A stretch of DNA of 6,408 bases from JBEIHX01 sp040381075 (GTDB lineage Bacteria > Pseudomonadota > Alphaproteobacteria > Caulobacterales > Aquidulcibacteraceae): the NCBI GenBank assembly GCA_040381075.1, contig JBEIHX010000060.1:1-6408 (forward strand). Reading direction: 5' to 3'. Positions 1 to 6,243 of this stretch are shown here, piece after piece. Below the pieces are notes generated by a model. That model did not search any database, was not told the origin of the DNA, and was given only the letters and a program-made list of their open reading frames with translations. A program made the position numbers and the translations under genes. Positions within the stretch are counted from its first letter, which is position 1. The number at the start of each line of letters is the position of its first letter.

Positions 1-507
1 GACGCCGGGGGGGCGGCGCTCGCGGTGCGCCGGGCCGCCCATCGCTGCGTTGCAGCCGTCACGGCTGACATCGAGGGCTTCCGCTTCAACAAGGCGATCG
101 CCGCAGTCCATGAGTTCGTCAACGGCCTGAAGGCGGCCGAGGCGCTCACCGATCCGCCGGGACTTGCAGCAAGGGCCGAGGCGTTCGGCCTTCTGGCCCG
201 CGTGATCGCCCCATTCATGCCGCACCTCGCCGACGAAATCTGGACCCGTCTCGGCGGGACGGGTTTCGTCATCGAGGCGGCCTGGCCAGATGCGGATCCG
301 GCGCTGCTCGCCGCGGATGAGGTGGTCGTGCCGGTCCAGGTGAATGGCAGGAAGCGCAGCGAACTCCGGGTCGCCAAGGGCCTGGCCGAGGCGGAGGTTC
401 GCGCGCTTGCGCTGGCCGATCCTGGCGTAGCGCCTTTCCTGGCGGGGCTCAGCGTGCGAAAGGTGGTCGTGGTCCCGGATCGGATCGTCAACATCGTGGT
501 GGCATGA
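1..507 (+). CDS. leuS: Leucyl-tRNA synthetase, C-terminal part (5' end outside window)
   Basis: Leucyl-tRNA synthetase charges tRNA-Leu with leucine in the cytoplasm. Only the last 168 residues are present; the reading frame is open from base 1, so the CDS enters from the left edge. Fragment residues 14-46 are the helical anticodon-binding region (DIEGFRFNKAIAAVHEFVN, typical of class Ia LeuRS). Residues 70-85 carry the family motif APFMPHLADEIWTRLG, and 95-120 carry WPDADP...VPVQVNGRKRS. The end (VRKVVVVPDRIVNIVVA) is the C-terminal tRNA-binding domain, where LeuRS proteins normally finish, so the 3' end is intact. The catalytic HIGH and KMSKS motifs and the editing domain lie outside the window. 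The TGA stop at 505-507 overlaps the lptE ATG (ATGA), suggesting coupled translation. Identification is confident. Confidence 0.96.
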   Translation, partial: DAGGAALAVRRAAHRCVAAVTADIEGFRFNKAIAAVHEFVNGLKAAEALTDPPGLAARAEAFGLLARVIAPFMPHLADEIWTRLGGTGFVIEAAWPDADPALLAADEVVVPVQVNGRKRSELRVAKGLAEAEVRALALADPGVAPFLAGLSVRKVVVVPDRIVNIVVA

Positions 508-1019
508 TGCGTCGCTTCGCCAGAGTCAGTCTTGCCGCAGCCGCTCTCCTCACCGCGACAGCCTGCGGCTTTCAGCCCATGTACGCGCCCCAGAGCGGCG
601 GCGCCGGTCTGTTCGCGTCGCTCGAGGTCGCGCCCGGCGACACCCGCGCGCATTATCTTGTGATGCGCAGCCTCGAGCAGCGGCTTGCCCCCGGCGGGTC
701 CAGGGCGTCGCAGCGCGGTCGTCTGGACCTGCGCCTGCGGGAGCGGTCAGATCAGCTCGGACTGCTGCCGGATGGATCGGCCACCCGCTCGGATCTGGTC
801 CTTGAGGGCGCCTATCAGCTGATCATTGACGGCGACGCGGAGCGCCCTGTGCGCGGCGTCCTGACGGTGACGGCGACCTATGCAATCCCGAGCTCCGCCT
901 ACGGCGAGGTTGCAGCGCTTGAGGACGCGCGGGCGCGTGCGGCCGAGCAGCTGGCCGATCTGATTGCACGCGACATCGCGTACAAGCTGCGTCAACCGCG
1001 GTCTGCGGCTGCGCCGTGA
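504..1019 (+). CDS. lptE: LPS-assembly lipoprotein LptE
   Basis: LptE is the outer-membrane lipoprotein that plugs and helps assemble the LptD beta-barrel, which delivers lipopolysaccharide to the cell surface. The 171-residue product starts with a short positive N-region (MMRRFAR) and a hydrophobic stretch (VSLAAAALLTATA). A lipobox-like cysteine follows at residue 21, next to GFQPMYA; CGF-P-Y is typical of alphaproteobacterial LptE. The -3 position is Ala rather than the usual Leu, so the lipobox is slightly unusual. The remainder fits the small alpha/beta LptE domain, with DLRLRERSDQLG and a LEGAYQLIID strand, then YAIPSSAYGEVAALEDARARAAEQLADLIARDIAYKLRQ, the amphipathic C-terminal helix. 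The start could be the Met at 504 or the adjacent Met at 507; 504 gives the ATGA overlap with leuS. The stop overlaps the holA GTG start. Assignment rests on the signal sequence, C-terminal helix and position between leuS and holA. Confidence 0.9.
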   Translation: MMRRFARVSLAAAALLTATACGFQPMYAPQSGGAGLFASLEVAPGDTRAHYLVMRSLEQRLAPGGSRASQRGRLDLRLRERSDQLGLLPDGSATRSDLVLEGAYQLIIDGDAERPVRGVLTVTATYAIPSSAYGEVAALEDARARAAEQLADLIARDIAYKLRQPRSAAAP

Positions 1020-2047
1020 AACGCGCCGGGGCGCAGGCGGCAGCCTATGCGCGCCGTCCCGGTACGGATGCCTGGGGTCATCTGGTTTTCGGCCGTGACC
1101 GAAATCACGTGCGTGAGGTGGCTGACAGCCTTCAGACCGGATTGGGGCTGACCGACGATCCGTTCGCGACCACGCGGATGGGCGATGATGAGCTTCGCGC
1201 CGATCCGGTGCGGCTGCATGACGAACTGCAGTCACTGTCGCTCCTCGGGGGCGCGCGTCTGGTGCGTGTGCGATGCGAGCAGGATGCGGCGGGCGGCGTG
1301 GTGGCCCGCACCGTGGCCGATGTGCTCGCCGCCGGGTCGACGCCGGCCGCGATGTTGATCGTGGAGGCCGGCGACCTGTCGGTGCGCAGCGTGCTGCGCA
1401 AGACATTCGAAGAGGCCGGGCCGCTGATGGCCCTGCATCTCTACGACATGTCTGGCGAGGACATCGCCGACTATGCGCGCAGCGTCGCGCAGGCAGCTGG
1501 CGCCCGCTTCGATCCGGAGGCGCTCGAACGGTTCTGCGCCAGCGCGCCGCGCGAGCGGGGCCTGGTCCGCAGCGAGGTCGAAAAGGCGGCGCTCTATGCC
1601 GGCGAGGGCGGCGGGATTGATCTGGCTGTGCTCGCCGCCGTCGGCGCGGGCGAGCGCAGCGAGGGGTTTGACGATGCGGCCGACGCCGCCCTTGAGGGAG
1701 CGGCCGGTGCGGCGCTGGGCGCCTTTGACACGGCGGTTGTGGCGAGCGGAGCAAGCGCCGTCGGCGCGCTCAAGACGCTTGAGCGGCGTCTGCTGCGCCT
1801 CCTCGACGCCCACGCGCTCGCTCTGGAGGGGCAAAACGTGGCGGCGTTCGGGCCGCGACTGTCGCCCCCGGTGTTTCGGTCCGAGGCGGCACGATTTGAA
1901 CGGGTTCTGCAGCGCTGGCCGCCGGGGCGCGTCCTCGCGGCGCTGGGCCGGTTGCGCGATGTCGAGCGGCGGGTGAAGCGCGCCGGGGCGCCGGCCGAAA
2001 GCCTGGTTGGGGAATTGCTGCTGACGCTCGCGCGCGCGCAGCGCTGA
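1016..2047 (+). CDS. holA: DNA polymerase III subunit delta
   Basis: The delta subunit of the clamp-loader complex opens the beta sliding clamp so that it can be placed on primed DNA during replication. The 343-residue length is normal for the family. Residues 22-39 (HLVFGRDRNHVREVADSL) match the first strand and degenerate Walker A region of delta. Residues 75-86 (SLLGGARLVRVR) are the region that contacts the clamp in this family, and 112-129 (AMLIVEAGDLSVRSVLRK) continues the AAA+-like domain. Residues 180-196 (ERGLVRSEVEKAALYAG) match the conserved E-EK-xxY helix. The C-terminal domain has FRSEAARFERVLQRW and LAALGRLRDVERRVKRAG (287-324). The start is GTG at 1016, overlapping the lptE TGA as GTGA, which supports translational coupling. 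Its TGA stop at 2045-2047 directly abuts the parB stop on the other strand. Confidence 0.94.
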   Translation: MKRAGAQAAAYARRPGTDAWGHLVFGRDRNHVREVADSLQTGLGLTDDPFATTRMGDDELRADPVRLHDELQSLSLLGGARLVRVRCEQDAAGGVVARTVADVLAAGSTPAAMLIVEAGDLSVRSVLRKTFEEAGPLMALHLYDMSGEDIADYARSVAQAAGARFDPEALERFCASAPRERGLVRSEVEKAALYAGEGGGIDLAVLAAVGAGERSEGFDDAADAALEGAAGAALGAFDTAVVASGASAVGALKTLERRLLRLLDAHALALEGQNVAAFGPRLSPPVFRSEAARFERVLQRWPPGRVLAALGRLRDVERRVKRAGAPAESLVGELLLTLARAQR

Positions 2048-2058
2048 TCAGCGCTGCG
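2037..2058. terminator. 22-bp perfect palindrome at the convergent holA/parB stops; candidate bidirectional terminator
   Basis: A perfect inverted repeat centred exactly between the TGA of holA and the TGA (TCA on + strand) of parB. It can fold as a 9-bp GC-rich stem (CGCAGCGCT / AGCGCTGCG) with a GATC loop, identically on both strands. There is no intergenic space, so this is the only obvious place for transcripts of the two operons to end. No T-run follows on either strand, so it is not a classic intrinsic terminator. It could instead be a Rho-linked pause or 3'-end stabilising hairpin, or a by-product of both proteins ending in Gln-Arg-stop. Confidence 0.35.
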
Positions 2059-2971
2059 ACAGCCGGCGGCAGATTTCGTCAAGCTGCTCCAGCGAGCGAT
2101 AGGTGATCTTCACCTCGCCGCCGCTGTCGCTGCGATGCCTGATGTCGACCATCATGCCCAGCGCATTCGACAGGTCCGTGGCGAGAGCGCGGGTGTCTGC
2201 GTCCTGCTCGGGAGCAAGATTGCGGATCCTGGTCTTGATGTCGCGCGCCGTCTCTCCGCGCGCTTCTGCAGCGAGATCCTCGGCCTGGCGCACGGACAGC
2301 CTGCGCTCGATGATGTCGGCCGCCAGCCTCATGGGGTCCGGCGCCGTGACCAGCGCGCGGGCATGGCCCGCCGACAGACGGCCTTCCTTCACGAGATCGC
2401 GCACGTCCTGGGGAAGTTTCAGCAGGCGCAGCAGATTGGCGATGTGCTCGCGGCTCTTGCCCACGACCTCGGCGACCTGCTCCTGGGTGCGTCCCCAGCG
2501 CTCCTGGAGCTGCGCGTAGGCCTCGGCCTCCTCAATGGCGTTCAGGTCGGCGCGCTGGACATTCTCGATGATCGCGATTTCCAGCATCTCGAGATCGTCG
2601 ATCGGGCGGATCAGCGCGGGGACCGCGTTCAGGCCCGCGCGCTGGGCCGCCCGCCACCGCCGCTCGCCGGCGACAATCTCATAGAGTTCGCTCGGACCCT
2701 GCATCGGGCGCACGAGGATCGGCTGAAGCACGCCCTTCTCGCGGATGGAGGCGGTCAGGCTCTCCATGTCGCTTTCGCTGAAATCGCGACGCGGCTGATG
2801 TGGGTTGCGCCGGATGAGATCAATCGGAATGCCGCGCGGTCCTGGACCGCCATCAAAGGTCTGGCCCTGTCCCGCCGCCGCGGGCGCCCCTCCAGGGCTT
2901 GTCTGATACTCTCCGAACAGGGCGGAAAGGCCGCGGCCAAGGCGGGTCGGAGTGGTCATGGCGTCGCTCAT
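2048..2971 (-). CDS. parB: Chromosome-partitioning protein ParB (parS-binding CTPase clamp)
   Basis: ParB binds parS, loads onto DNA as a CTP-dependent sliding clamp and stimulates the ParA ATPase to drive origin segregation. The 307-residue protein has the full family layout. An N-terminal ParA-stimulating motif (RLGRGLSALFG, residues 10-20) is followed by a flexible Gly/Pro linker (about 21-46). The ParB/CTPase domain then starts at IPIDLIRRNPHQPRRDF (48-64). It contains the CTP-binding GERRWR box (102-107) and ENVQR (136-140), which leads into LNAIEEAEAY. A helix-turn-helix follows (about 162-184, TQEQVAEVVGKSREHIANLLRLL) with EGRLSAGHARAL (196-207). The C-terminal dimerisation domain (about 258-307) ends in YRSLEQLDEICRRLSQR. 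The ATG at 2971 overlaps the parA stop as ATGA; a second in-frame ATG at 2959 would remove only four residues. The parS sites at 5868-6389 are its expected targets. Confidence 0.97.
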   Translation of the reverse strand: MSDAMTTPTRLGRGLSALFGEYQTSPGGAPAAAGQGQTFDGGPGPRGIPIDLIRRNPHQPRRDFSESDMESLTASIREKGVLQPILVRPMQGPSELYEIVAGERRWRAAQRAGLNAVPALIRPIDDLEMLEIAIIENVQRADLNAIEEAEAYAQLQERWGRTQEQVAEVVGKSREHIANLLRLLKLPQDVRDLVKEGRLSAGHARALVTAPDPMRLAADIIERRLSVRQAEDLAAEARGETARDIKTRIRNLAPEQDADTRALATDLSNALGMMVDIRHRSDSGGEVKITYRSLEQLDEICRRLSQR

Positions 2972-3774
2972 GCCGCAGTCGCTGCACGTTCGCGCTGGAT
3001 CATCTCGGACGCCAGACGCAGATAGGCCTGGCTTCCGGGCGCCTCCAGATCATAGATGAGCGCGGGCTTTCCGTACGACGGCGCTTCCGAGACCCGCACA
3101 TTGCGCGGAATGATGGTCTCATAGACCTTGTCGCCGAAGTGGCGGCGCACATCCTCCGCCACCTGGCCGGACAGATTGTTGCGCCGGTCGTACATCGTCA
3201 GAACCAGACCCTGAATCTCGAGCTTCGGATTGAGGCTGCCGCGCACCAGCTCGATCGTGTGCAGCAGCTGCGTCAGCCCCTCGAGCGCGAAAAACTCGCA
3301 CTGCAGCGGCACGAGCACTGCGTCGGCCGCCGTCATCGAATTGACGGTCAGCAGGTTCAGGCTCGGCGGACAGTCGATCAGGATGTGGTGGAAGCGCGGG
3401 TTTGCGGGATCGGCGTGATAGCGATCGATGGCGTCGCGCAGACGGAAGGAGCGCCGCGGCGCCTGCGCCAGCTCCAACTCAAGACCAGACAGGTTGACGT
3501 CGCCTGGAAGGACGAAGAGCCCCGGCACTTCGGCGGGAATGATGCCGTGCGAGATCTGGGCGTTGCCGACCAGAATGTCATAGGTCGTCGCACGCCGCTG
3601 CGTGCGGTCAATGCCAAGTCCGGTGGACGCGTTGCCCTGCGGGTCGATGTCGAAAATGAGAACGCGCTCCCCGATCGCGGCCAGCGCGGTGCCGAGGTTG
3701 ATCGCCGTTGTGGTCTTGCCGACGCCGCCCTTCTGGTTGGCGATCGCCAGCGTGCGTGTGCGAATGTCTGCCAC
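2968..3774 (-). CDS. parA: Chromosome-partitioning ATPase ParA
   Basis: ParA is the deviant-Walker ATPase that binds nucleoid DNA as an ATP dimer; its release by ParB-parS complexes moves the replicated origin. The 268-residue protein carries the deviant Walker A box KGGVGKTTT (15-23, signature Lys15 and catalytic Lys20). It also has the A' motif FDIDPQGNAS (41-50, Asp44) and the Walker B ILIDCPPSL (131-139, Asp134). QCEFFALEGLTQLL (158-171), LTMYDRRNNLS (192-202) and IPRNVRVSEAPSYGKP (222-237) are all typical of chromosomal ParA/Soj. It lacks the long N-terminal DNA-binding extension of plasmid P1/F-type ParA. The start is GTG at 3774, immediately after the rsmG stop and preceded by a G-rich ribosome-binding site. 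It is cotranscribed with rsmG and/or from a candidate promoter inside rsmG, and it overlaps parB by four bases. Confidence 0.97.
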   Translation of the reverse strand: MADIRTRTLAIANQKGGVGKTTTAINLGTALAAIGERVLIFDIDPQGNASTGLGIDRTQRRATTYDILVGNAQISHGIIPAEVPGLFVLPGDVNLSGLELELAQAPRRSFRLRDAIDRYHADPANPRFHHILIDCPPSLNLLTVNSMTAADAVLVPLQCEFFALEGLTQLLHTIELVRGSLNPKLEIQGLVLTMYDRRNNLSGQVAEDVRRHFGDKVYETIIPRNVRVSEAPSYGKPALIYDLEAPGSQAYLRLASEMIQRERAATAA

Positions 3775-4467
3775 TCACTTCCCCCCTCGGCCGCCGGCGG
3801 CGACTGCATCAGGGACGCCGTCCACGCGCAATATTCGCCCGCCCGGGCTCGAGCGACTCTCAAGCACGGAATACTTCATTTTCCAATATTTAGAGGCTTC
3901 AGTCAATTCGGCCTCAATATCTTGTCCTTTGAGGAACAGCCCCTGCGCGCCGAGGGCCAACCAAGGCCTCGCATAGCCGATCAGTTGCGGCAAGGGCGCA
4001 AAGGCCCGGGCGGTCACGACGTCCACAAGTTCCGGCGGGACCGCCTCGACCCGGGCGGTGACCGCTTCGGCGGGAAGACCCAGTTCGGCGATGACTGCGC
4101 GCTGGAAGGCGCCCTTCTTCGACACCGAGTCGATCAGGAGGACACGCGCGCCCGGGCGGTCCGCCAGGGCGCATGCAAGGGCCAGCCCGGGCAAGCCTGC
4201 CCCGGCGCCCAGATCGGCCCATCGCAGGGCGTCGGGCGCGAGCGACAGAAGCTGCAGGGAATCCAGCGCGTGCCGTCGCCAGAACCGGCCCAGCTCCTGC
4301 GACCCGACCAGGTTCATCCGGCCCGACCAGTCCGCAAGCAGCGCGCGGTAGGCGCCGAGGCGCGCGAGCGCGGCTGGCGACAGGCTCCATGGCGGGGCGT
4401 CCGGCAGCGCGCAGGCAAGGTCGCGGGGGCCGTAGCCGTCCGCATCGGGTTCAGTGTGCGGCGTCAT
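3775..4467 (-). CDS. rsmG: 16S rRNA (guanine527-N7)-methyltransferase RsmG (GidB)
   Basis: RsmG uses S-adenosylmethionine to methylate N7 of G527 in 16S rRNA of the small ribosomal subunit; loss is known to give low-level streptomycin resistance. From the chosen ATG the product is 230 residues, slightly above the usual length of about 205-215 because of an N-terminal extension. Visible family motifs are WSGRMNLVG (47-55), RHALDSLQLL (65-74) and the SAM-binding loop WADLGAGAGLPGLALA (83-98). LIDSVSKKGAFQ (111-122), VTARAFAPLPQLI (151-163) and LFLKGQ (177-182) follow. A TTG 12 codons upstream (4503) is in frame, but its leader does not look like RsmG and its ribosome-binding site is poorly placed, so ATG at 4467 is preferred; the site there (GCAGG) is also weak. 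The stop abuts the parA start. The 3' third contains an unusually AT-rich stretch with rare codons (about 3866-3930). mnmG, the usual upstream partner, is not adjacent. Confidence 0.95.
   Translation of the reverse strand: MTPHTEPDADGYGPRDLACALPDAPPWSLSPAALARLGAYRALLADWSGRMNLVGSQELGRFWRRHALDSLQLLSLAPDALRWADLGAGAGLPGLALACALADRPGARVLLIDSVSKKGAFQRAVIAELGLPAEAVTARVEAVPPELVDVVTARAFAPLPQLIGYARPWLALGAQGLFLKGQDIEAELTEASKYWKMKYSVLESRSSPGGRILRVDGVPDAVAAGGRGGK
3778..3786 (-). promoter_or_regulatory. Ribosome-binding site for parA
   Basis: On the minus strand, GGGGGGAAG lies in the last codons of rsmG, just before the rsmG TGA and the parA GTG. The spacing of about six bases between the G-run and GTG is suitable. 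This purine-rich run supports the GTG at 3774 as the parA start, with no ATG offering a better alternative, and suggests coupled rsmG-parA translation. Confidence 0.55.
3878..3906 (-). promoter_or_regulatory. Candidate internal promoter for parAB, inside rsmG
   Basis: On the minus strand, TTGACT (complement of 3901-3906, five of six to the sigma-70 -35 consensus) is followed by a 17-base spacer. GAAAAT (complement of 3878-3883, four of six to the -10) comes next. It lies in a stretch of about 37% GC (3866-3930) inside an otherwise very GC-rich gene. It would start transcription near 3871, about 97 bases before the parA GTG. An overlapping alternative is TTGAGG (3912-3917) with TCTAAA 17 bases on. 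The placement is suggestive, but this is motif reading only. Confidence 0.35.
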
Positions 4468-4591
4468 GACCTGCGATGCGCCATGTCCGGGGACCGACCG
4501 CAAGACCTTGTTTCATGCGCGCCGCCCCGGTCCTGCCCGCACCGGTCGCGACAGAGCCCATGCAGACGTCGCGCAGCCGGCGGCGGAGTGA
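4468..4591 (-). other. Short gap upstream of rsmG
   Basis: This 124-bp gap lies between the stop of the peptidase-like gene and the rsmG start, both on the minus strand. I see no clear promoter, hairpin terminator or RNA gene. It contains one TGTTTCA half of a parS site at 4509-4515 with no matching second half. A transcript could run from the upstream gene into rsmG. Confidence 0.4.
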
Positions 4592-5455
4592 TCAAGGAGA
4601 GTGCGCCGCCCCAGCCTGTTGCGGCCCGTCGGAGGCCTCGTCTGCCGCGCGTGCGGCGGTGCGCCGGGTCTCCCGCGTGCGGCCGGCCGGCGGCGCCTCA
4701 GTCAGGAACGCCACCTCACGCAGCAGGGGGGTCGTCTCGAAAGCCGTGAAGGGAATCGCAAGCCGGCCGATGATCGTCGGCTTGTCGGGATAGAAATCCT
4801 GCCCCAGGGCCTCATTCATGACCCGCCAGACGAGTTCGGTGCAGTAGAGTTCATCTTCGGACTTGAGACTGAAGGCTGCATCGAAGTTCAGGTTGCGCGG
4901 CGGCAGCGCTTTGGCAGCCGCCGCCATCCGCGCTGCAAGCTGCGGATCCCGCGACCTGAACACGCCGATCCGCGCCGCCTGACCAACGAACTCCCTCAGC
5001 GCGCTGGCCTTCACCGGCCCATCCGGCTCGAACAGCGACCCCGCGGCGTGAACCACGGCTGGCTGCCCCTCCGGCCCGTGCACGAAGACCCCCAGATGCT
5101 GGAAGTTGTAGTCCCGACCCGACCAGCGTCGGGAGATGCTGATGACGCTCGTGGCGTTCCAGCCGAGGAAAATGATGTCGCCTTCCTCCAGGGCGGGCAG
5201 CGCAGGGAACAAAGGATTCCTGTCCGCCAGCCCGGCGATGCGCTCGTCGGAACTGACGGTGAAGGTGGGGTGGGCAGCGGGGCCCGACCCGGCGCTGGCA
5301 GACCCCTCACGCGTGGCGTCGTGTAGAGGTGGCGAAGCCTCCTGTGCGTGCGCAGTCGTGGCTGCCCCCAAGGAAATCAGCAGCGCAACTGCGAACACAA
5401 CCAAGGATTGCAAATATTGGTTTTGATGCAACCATAACCGGTGTGGCTTGTCCAT
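4592..5455 (-). CDS. Exported YiiX/YaeF-like (C92, DUF830) permuted papain-like hydrolase
   Basis: Likely an exported cysteine hydrolase or amidase of the permuted NlpC/P60 (papain-like) YiiX/YaeF class; the substrate cannot be read from sequence. The 287-residue product starts with a long Sec signal peptide, with hydrophobic core LQSLVVFAVALLISLGAA (15-32) and probable cleavage at AHA-QEA after residue 37. A low-complexity linker (38-88) follows. The catalytic domain opens with EEGDIIFLGWN (90-100), then YNFQHLGVFVHG (116-127), with the presumed catalytic His120, and AVVHAAG (133-139). The presumed nucleophile Cys205 is in ELYCTELVWRVMNEALG (202-218), the circularly permuted arrangement where Cys follows His. 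A charged Ala/Arg-rich tail (about 255-287) ends it. The frame is open upstream to 5662, but those 69 codons do not look like protein and would bury the signal peptide, so ATG at 5455 is chosen. The ribosome-binding site is weak. It sits where mnmG would be expected, upstream of rsmG. Confidence 0.8.
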   Translation of the reverse strand: MDKPHRLWLHQNQYLQSLVVFAVALLISLGAATTAHAQEASPPLHDATREGSASAGSGPAAHPTFTVSSDERIAGLADRNPLFPALPALEEGDIIFLGWNATSVISISRRWSGRDYNFQHLGVFVHGPEGQPAVVHAAGSLFEPDGPVKASALREFVGQAARIGVFRSRDPQLAARMAAAAKALPPRNLNFDAAFSLKSEDELYCTELVWRVMNEALGQDFYPDKPTIIGRLAIPFTAFETTPLLREVAFLTEAPPAGRTRETRRTAARAADEASDGPQQAGAAHSP

Positions 5456-5867
5456 CGGCGTCTCATGGCGGCCCTGGAGCCTGCGGGATCGACACGCCAA
5501 AGCACGGCCGCGGCCCTGGCTGTGCGGAAGCATTGCCTGAGCCGTCCAGGCGATGCAACTGCGCCCAGGAAGAAGCCCCGAGAATACCTCCGGTGCGGCG
5601 GCGCGCCTGACGCAGCACCCCGCCTCGACGCGCCGGCCTTCCTCGGTAACCGATCCGCCCATCCAATGGCAGGACGTTGCACGTCTGGGCCGAAAGACCC
5701 CGGGACCGGCCGGGCCTTGGGCAATTGCAACGCGTCAGGGGTGAGCTTCAGAACGCTTCGCGCAAGACAATTCGGACCTCGGGAGCTATGGGCGGCTGTC
5801 AGAAGGATCCACTGCAACCCACCAGGCTGCCGGCAGAGATGCGCCGCATGCATGGCCCTCCGAAAAA
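5456..5867. other. Gene-free stretch between the peptidase gene and the parS array
   Basis: These 412 bp hold no convincing gene on either strand. The open frames present read as Arg/Pro/Ala/Cys-rich shadow sequence with no domain or signal. I found no tRNA-like fold, no clear sigma-70 pair and no DnaA box (TTATCCACA type). It should contain the promoter of the minus-strand peptidase gene. Small palindromes such as GACGT-TGC-ACGTC (around 5673) and GCAATTGC (around 5731) are present but unremarkable. Confidence 0.5.
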
Positions 5868-5883
5868 TGTTTCACGTGGAACA
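5868..5883. other. parS: parS site 1 (one-base variant)
   Basis: TGTTTCACGTGGAACA: one change (A to G) in the right arm relative to the perfect palindrome. Read on the other strand it is TGTTCCACGTGAAACA, which fits the degenerate consensus TGTTNCACGTGAAACA known for chromosomal ParB, so it is probably functional. It is the site nearest the peptidase gene. Confidence 0.85.
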
Positions 5884-5955
5884 CCGCCGGTCCGTCGCCC
5901 GTGGCCGAAAGGCCATATGTCTGATCGAGGGGGCTACCCGGCCTGCAGCATGGAG

Positions 5956-5971
5956 TGTTTCACGTGAAACA
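5956..5971. other. parS: parS site 2 (perfect)
   Basis: Perfect 16-bp palindrome TGTTTCACGTGAAACA, preceded by TGGAG as in site 5. Expected high-affinity ParB nucleation site. Confidence 0.93.
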
Positions 5972-6051
5972 ATTTCAGCCGAGATGCGCGCCACCGGTCA
6001 GGCCGTCCCTCGGCGTTTGAAACCATGTCCCGCTCGCCCGTCCCCGGAGAC

Positions 6052-6067
6052 TGTTTCACGTGAAACA
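6052..6067. other. parS: parS site 3 (perfect)
   Basis: Perfect 16-bp palindrome TGTTTCACGTGAAACA, preceded by GGAGAC. Expected high-affinity ParB nucleation site. Confidence 0.93.
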
Positions 6068-6159
6068 CTGGCCGTGTTGCGTCGGCTAGGTCAGGAGCCG
6101 GTGTCGGCAGCTGGCTTCCAGAGCCTGCGGGTTGCGGGTGGGATGCGCCGGGAGAAGGG

Positions 6160-6184
6160 GCCAATGTTTCAGTGAAACATTGGC
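6160..6184. other. Centre-deleted parS-like site within a 25-bp palindrome
   Basis: The core at 6165-6179 reads TGTTTCAGTGAAACA, a parS site lacking one base of the central CACGTG. The flanks extend the symmetry: from 6160 to 6184 there are two 12-base arms (GCCAATGTTTCA and its complement) around a single G at 6172. Loss of one base shifts the two half-sites relative to each other by about a tenth of a helical turn, so normal ParB dimer binding may be impaired. The sequence could extrude as an 11-bp hairpin. No T-run follows on either strand, so a terminator role is unlikely. Confidence 0.7.
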
Positions 6185-6243
6185 AGTCTCGCCCCAGCCT
6201 TTAACCGTGGAGGGCGCGACGCCCCGGAAGCCAACCGTTGGAG

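Noticed and set aside
747..1754. Long minus-strand open frame opposite lptE/holA
   Set aside because: The product is Arg/Pro-rich shadow sequence and the + strand genes there are clear.
4509..4515. TGTTTCA half-site just upstream of rsmG, where other alphaproteobacteria often have parS
   Set aside because: The other half-site is absent; a single seven-base match is not evidence of a remnant.
4451..4516. 21-codon minus-strand ORF starting at 4516 (MKQGLAVGPR...) overlapping the rsmG start
   Set aside because: No good ribosome-binding site and no recognisable product; a leader-peptide role would be pure speculation.
2899..4749. Long open frame (616 codons) on the + strand opposite parA and rsmG
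   Set aside because: It is antisense to well-identified parA and rsmG, has no recognisable domain, and is explained by the high GC content, which makes stops rare.
6015..6023. GTTTGAAAC, resembling a parS with the core collapsed
   Set aside because: A nine-base odd palindrome this short is expected by chance and has no CACGTG core.
5441..6175. A 244-codon + strand open frame running through several parS sites (contains VSRET and MFHVEH peptides)
   Set aside because: These peptides are just the parS palindrome translated (frames give VSRET or FHVK). The rest has no protein-like composition or motif. A resemblance to RsmG N-termini that start VSRETL is explained by parS overlapping rsmG in other species.
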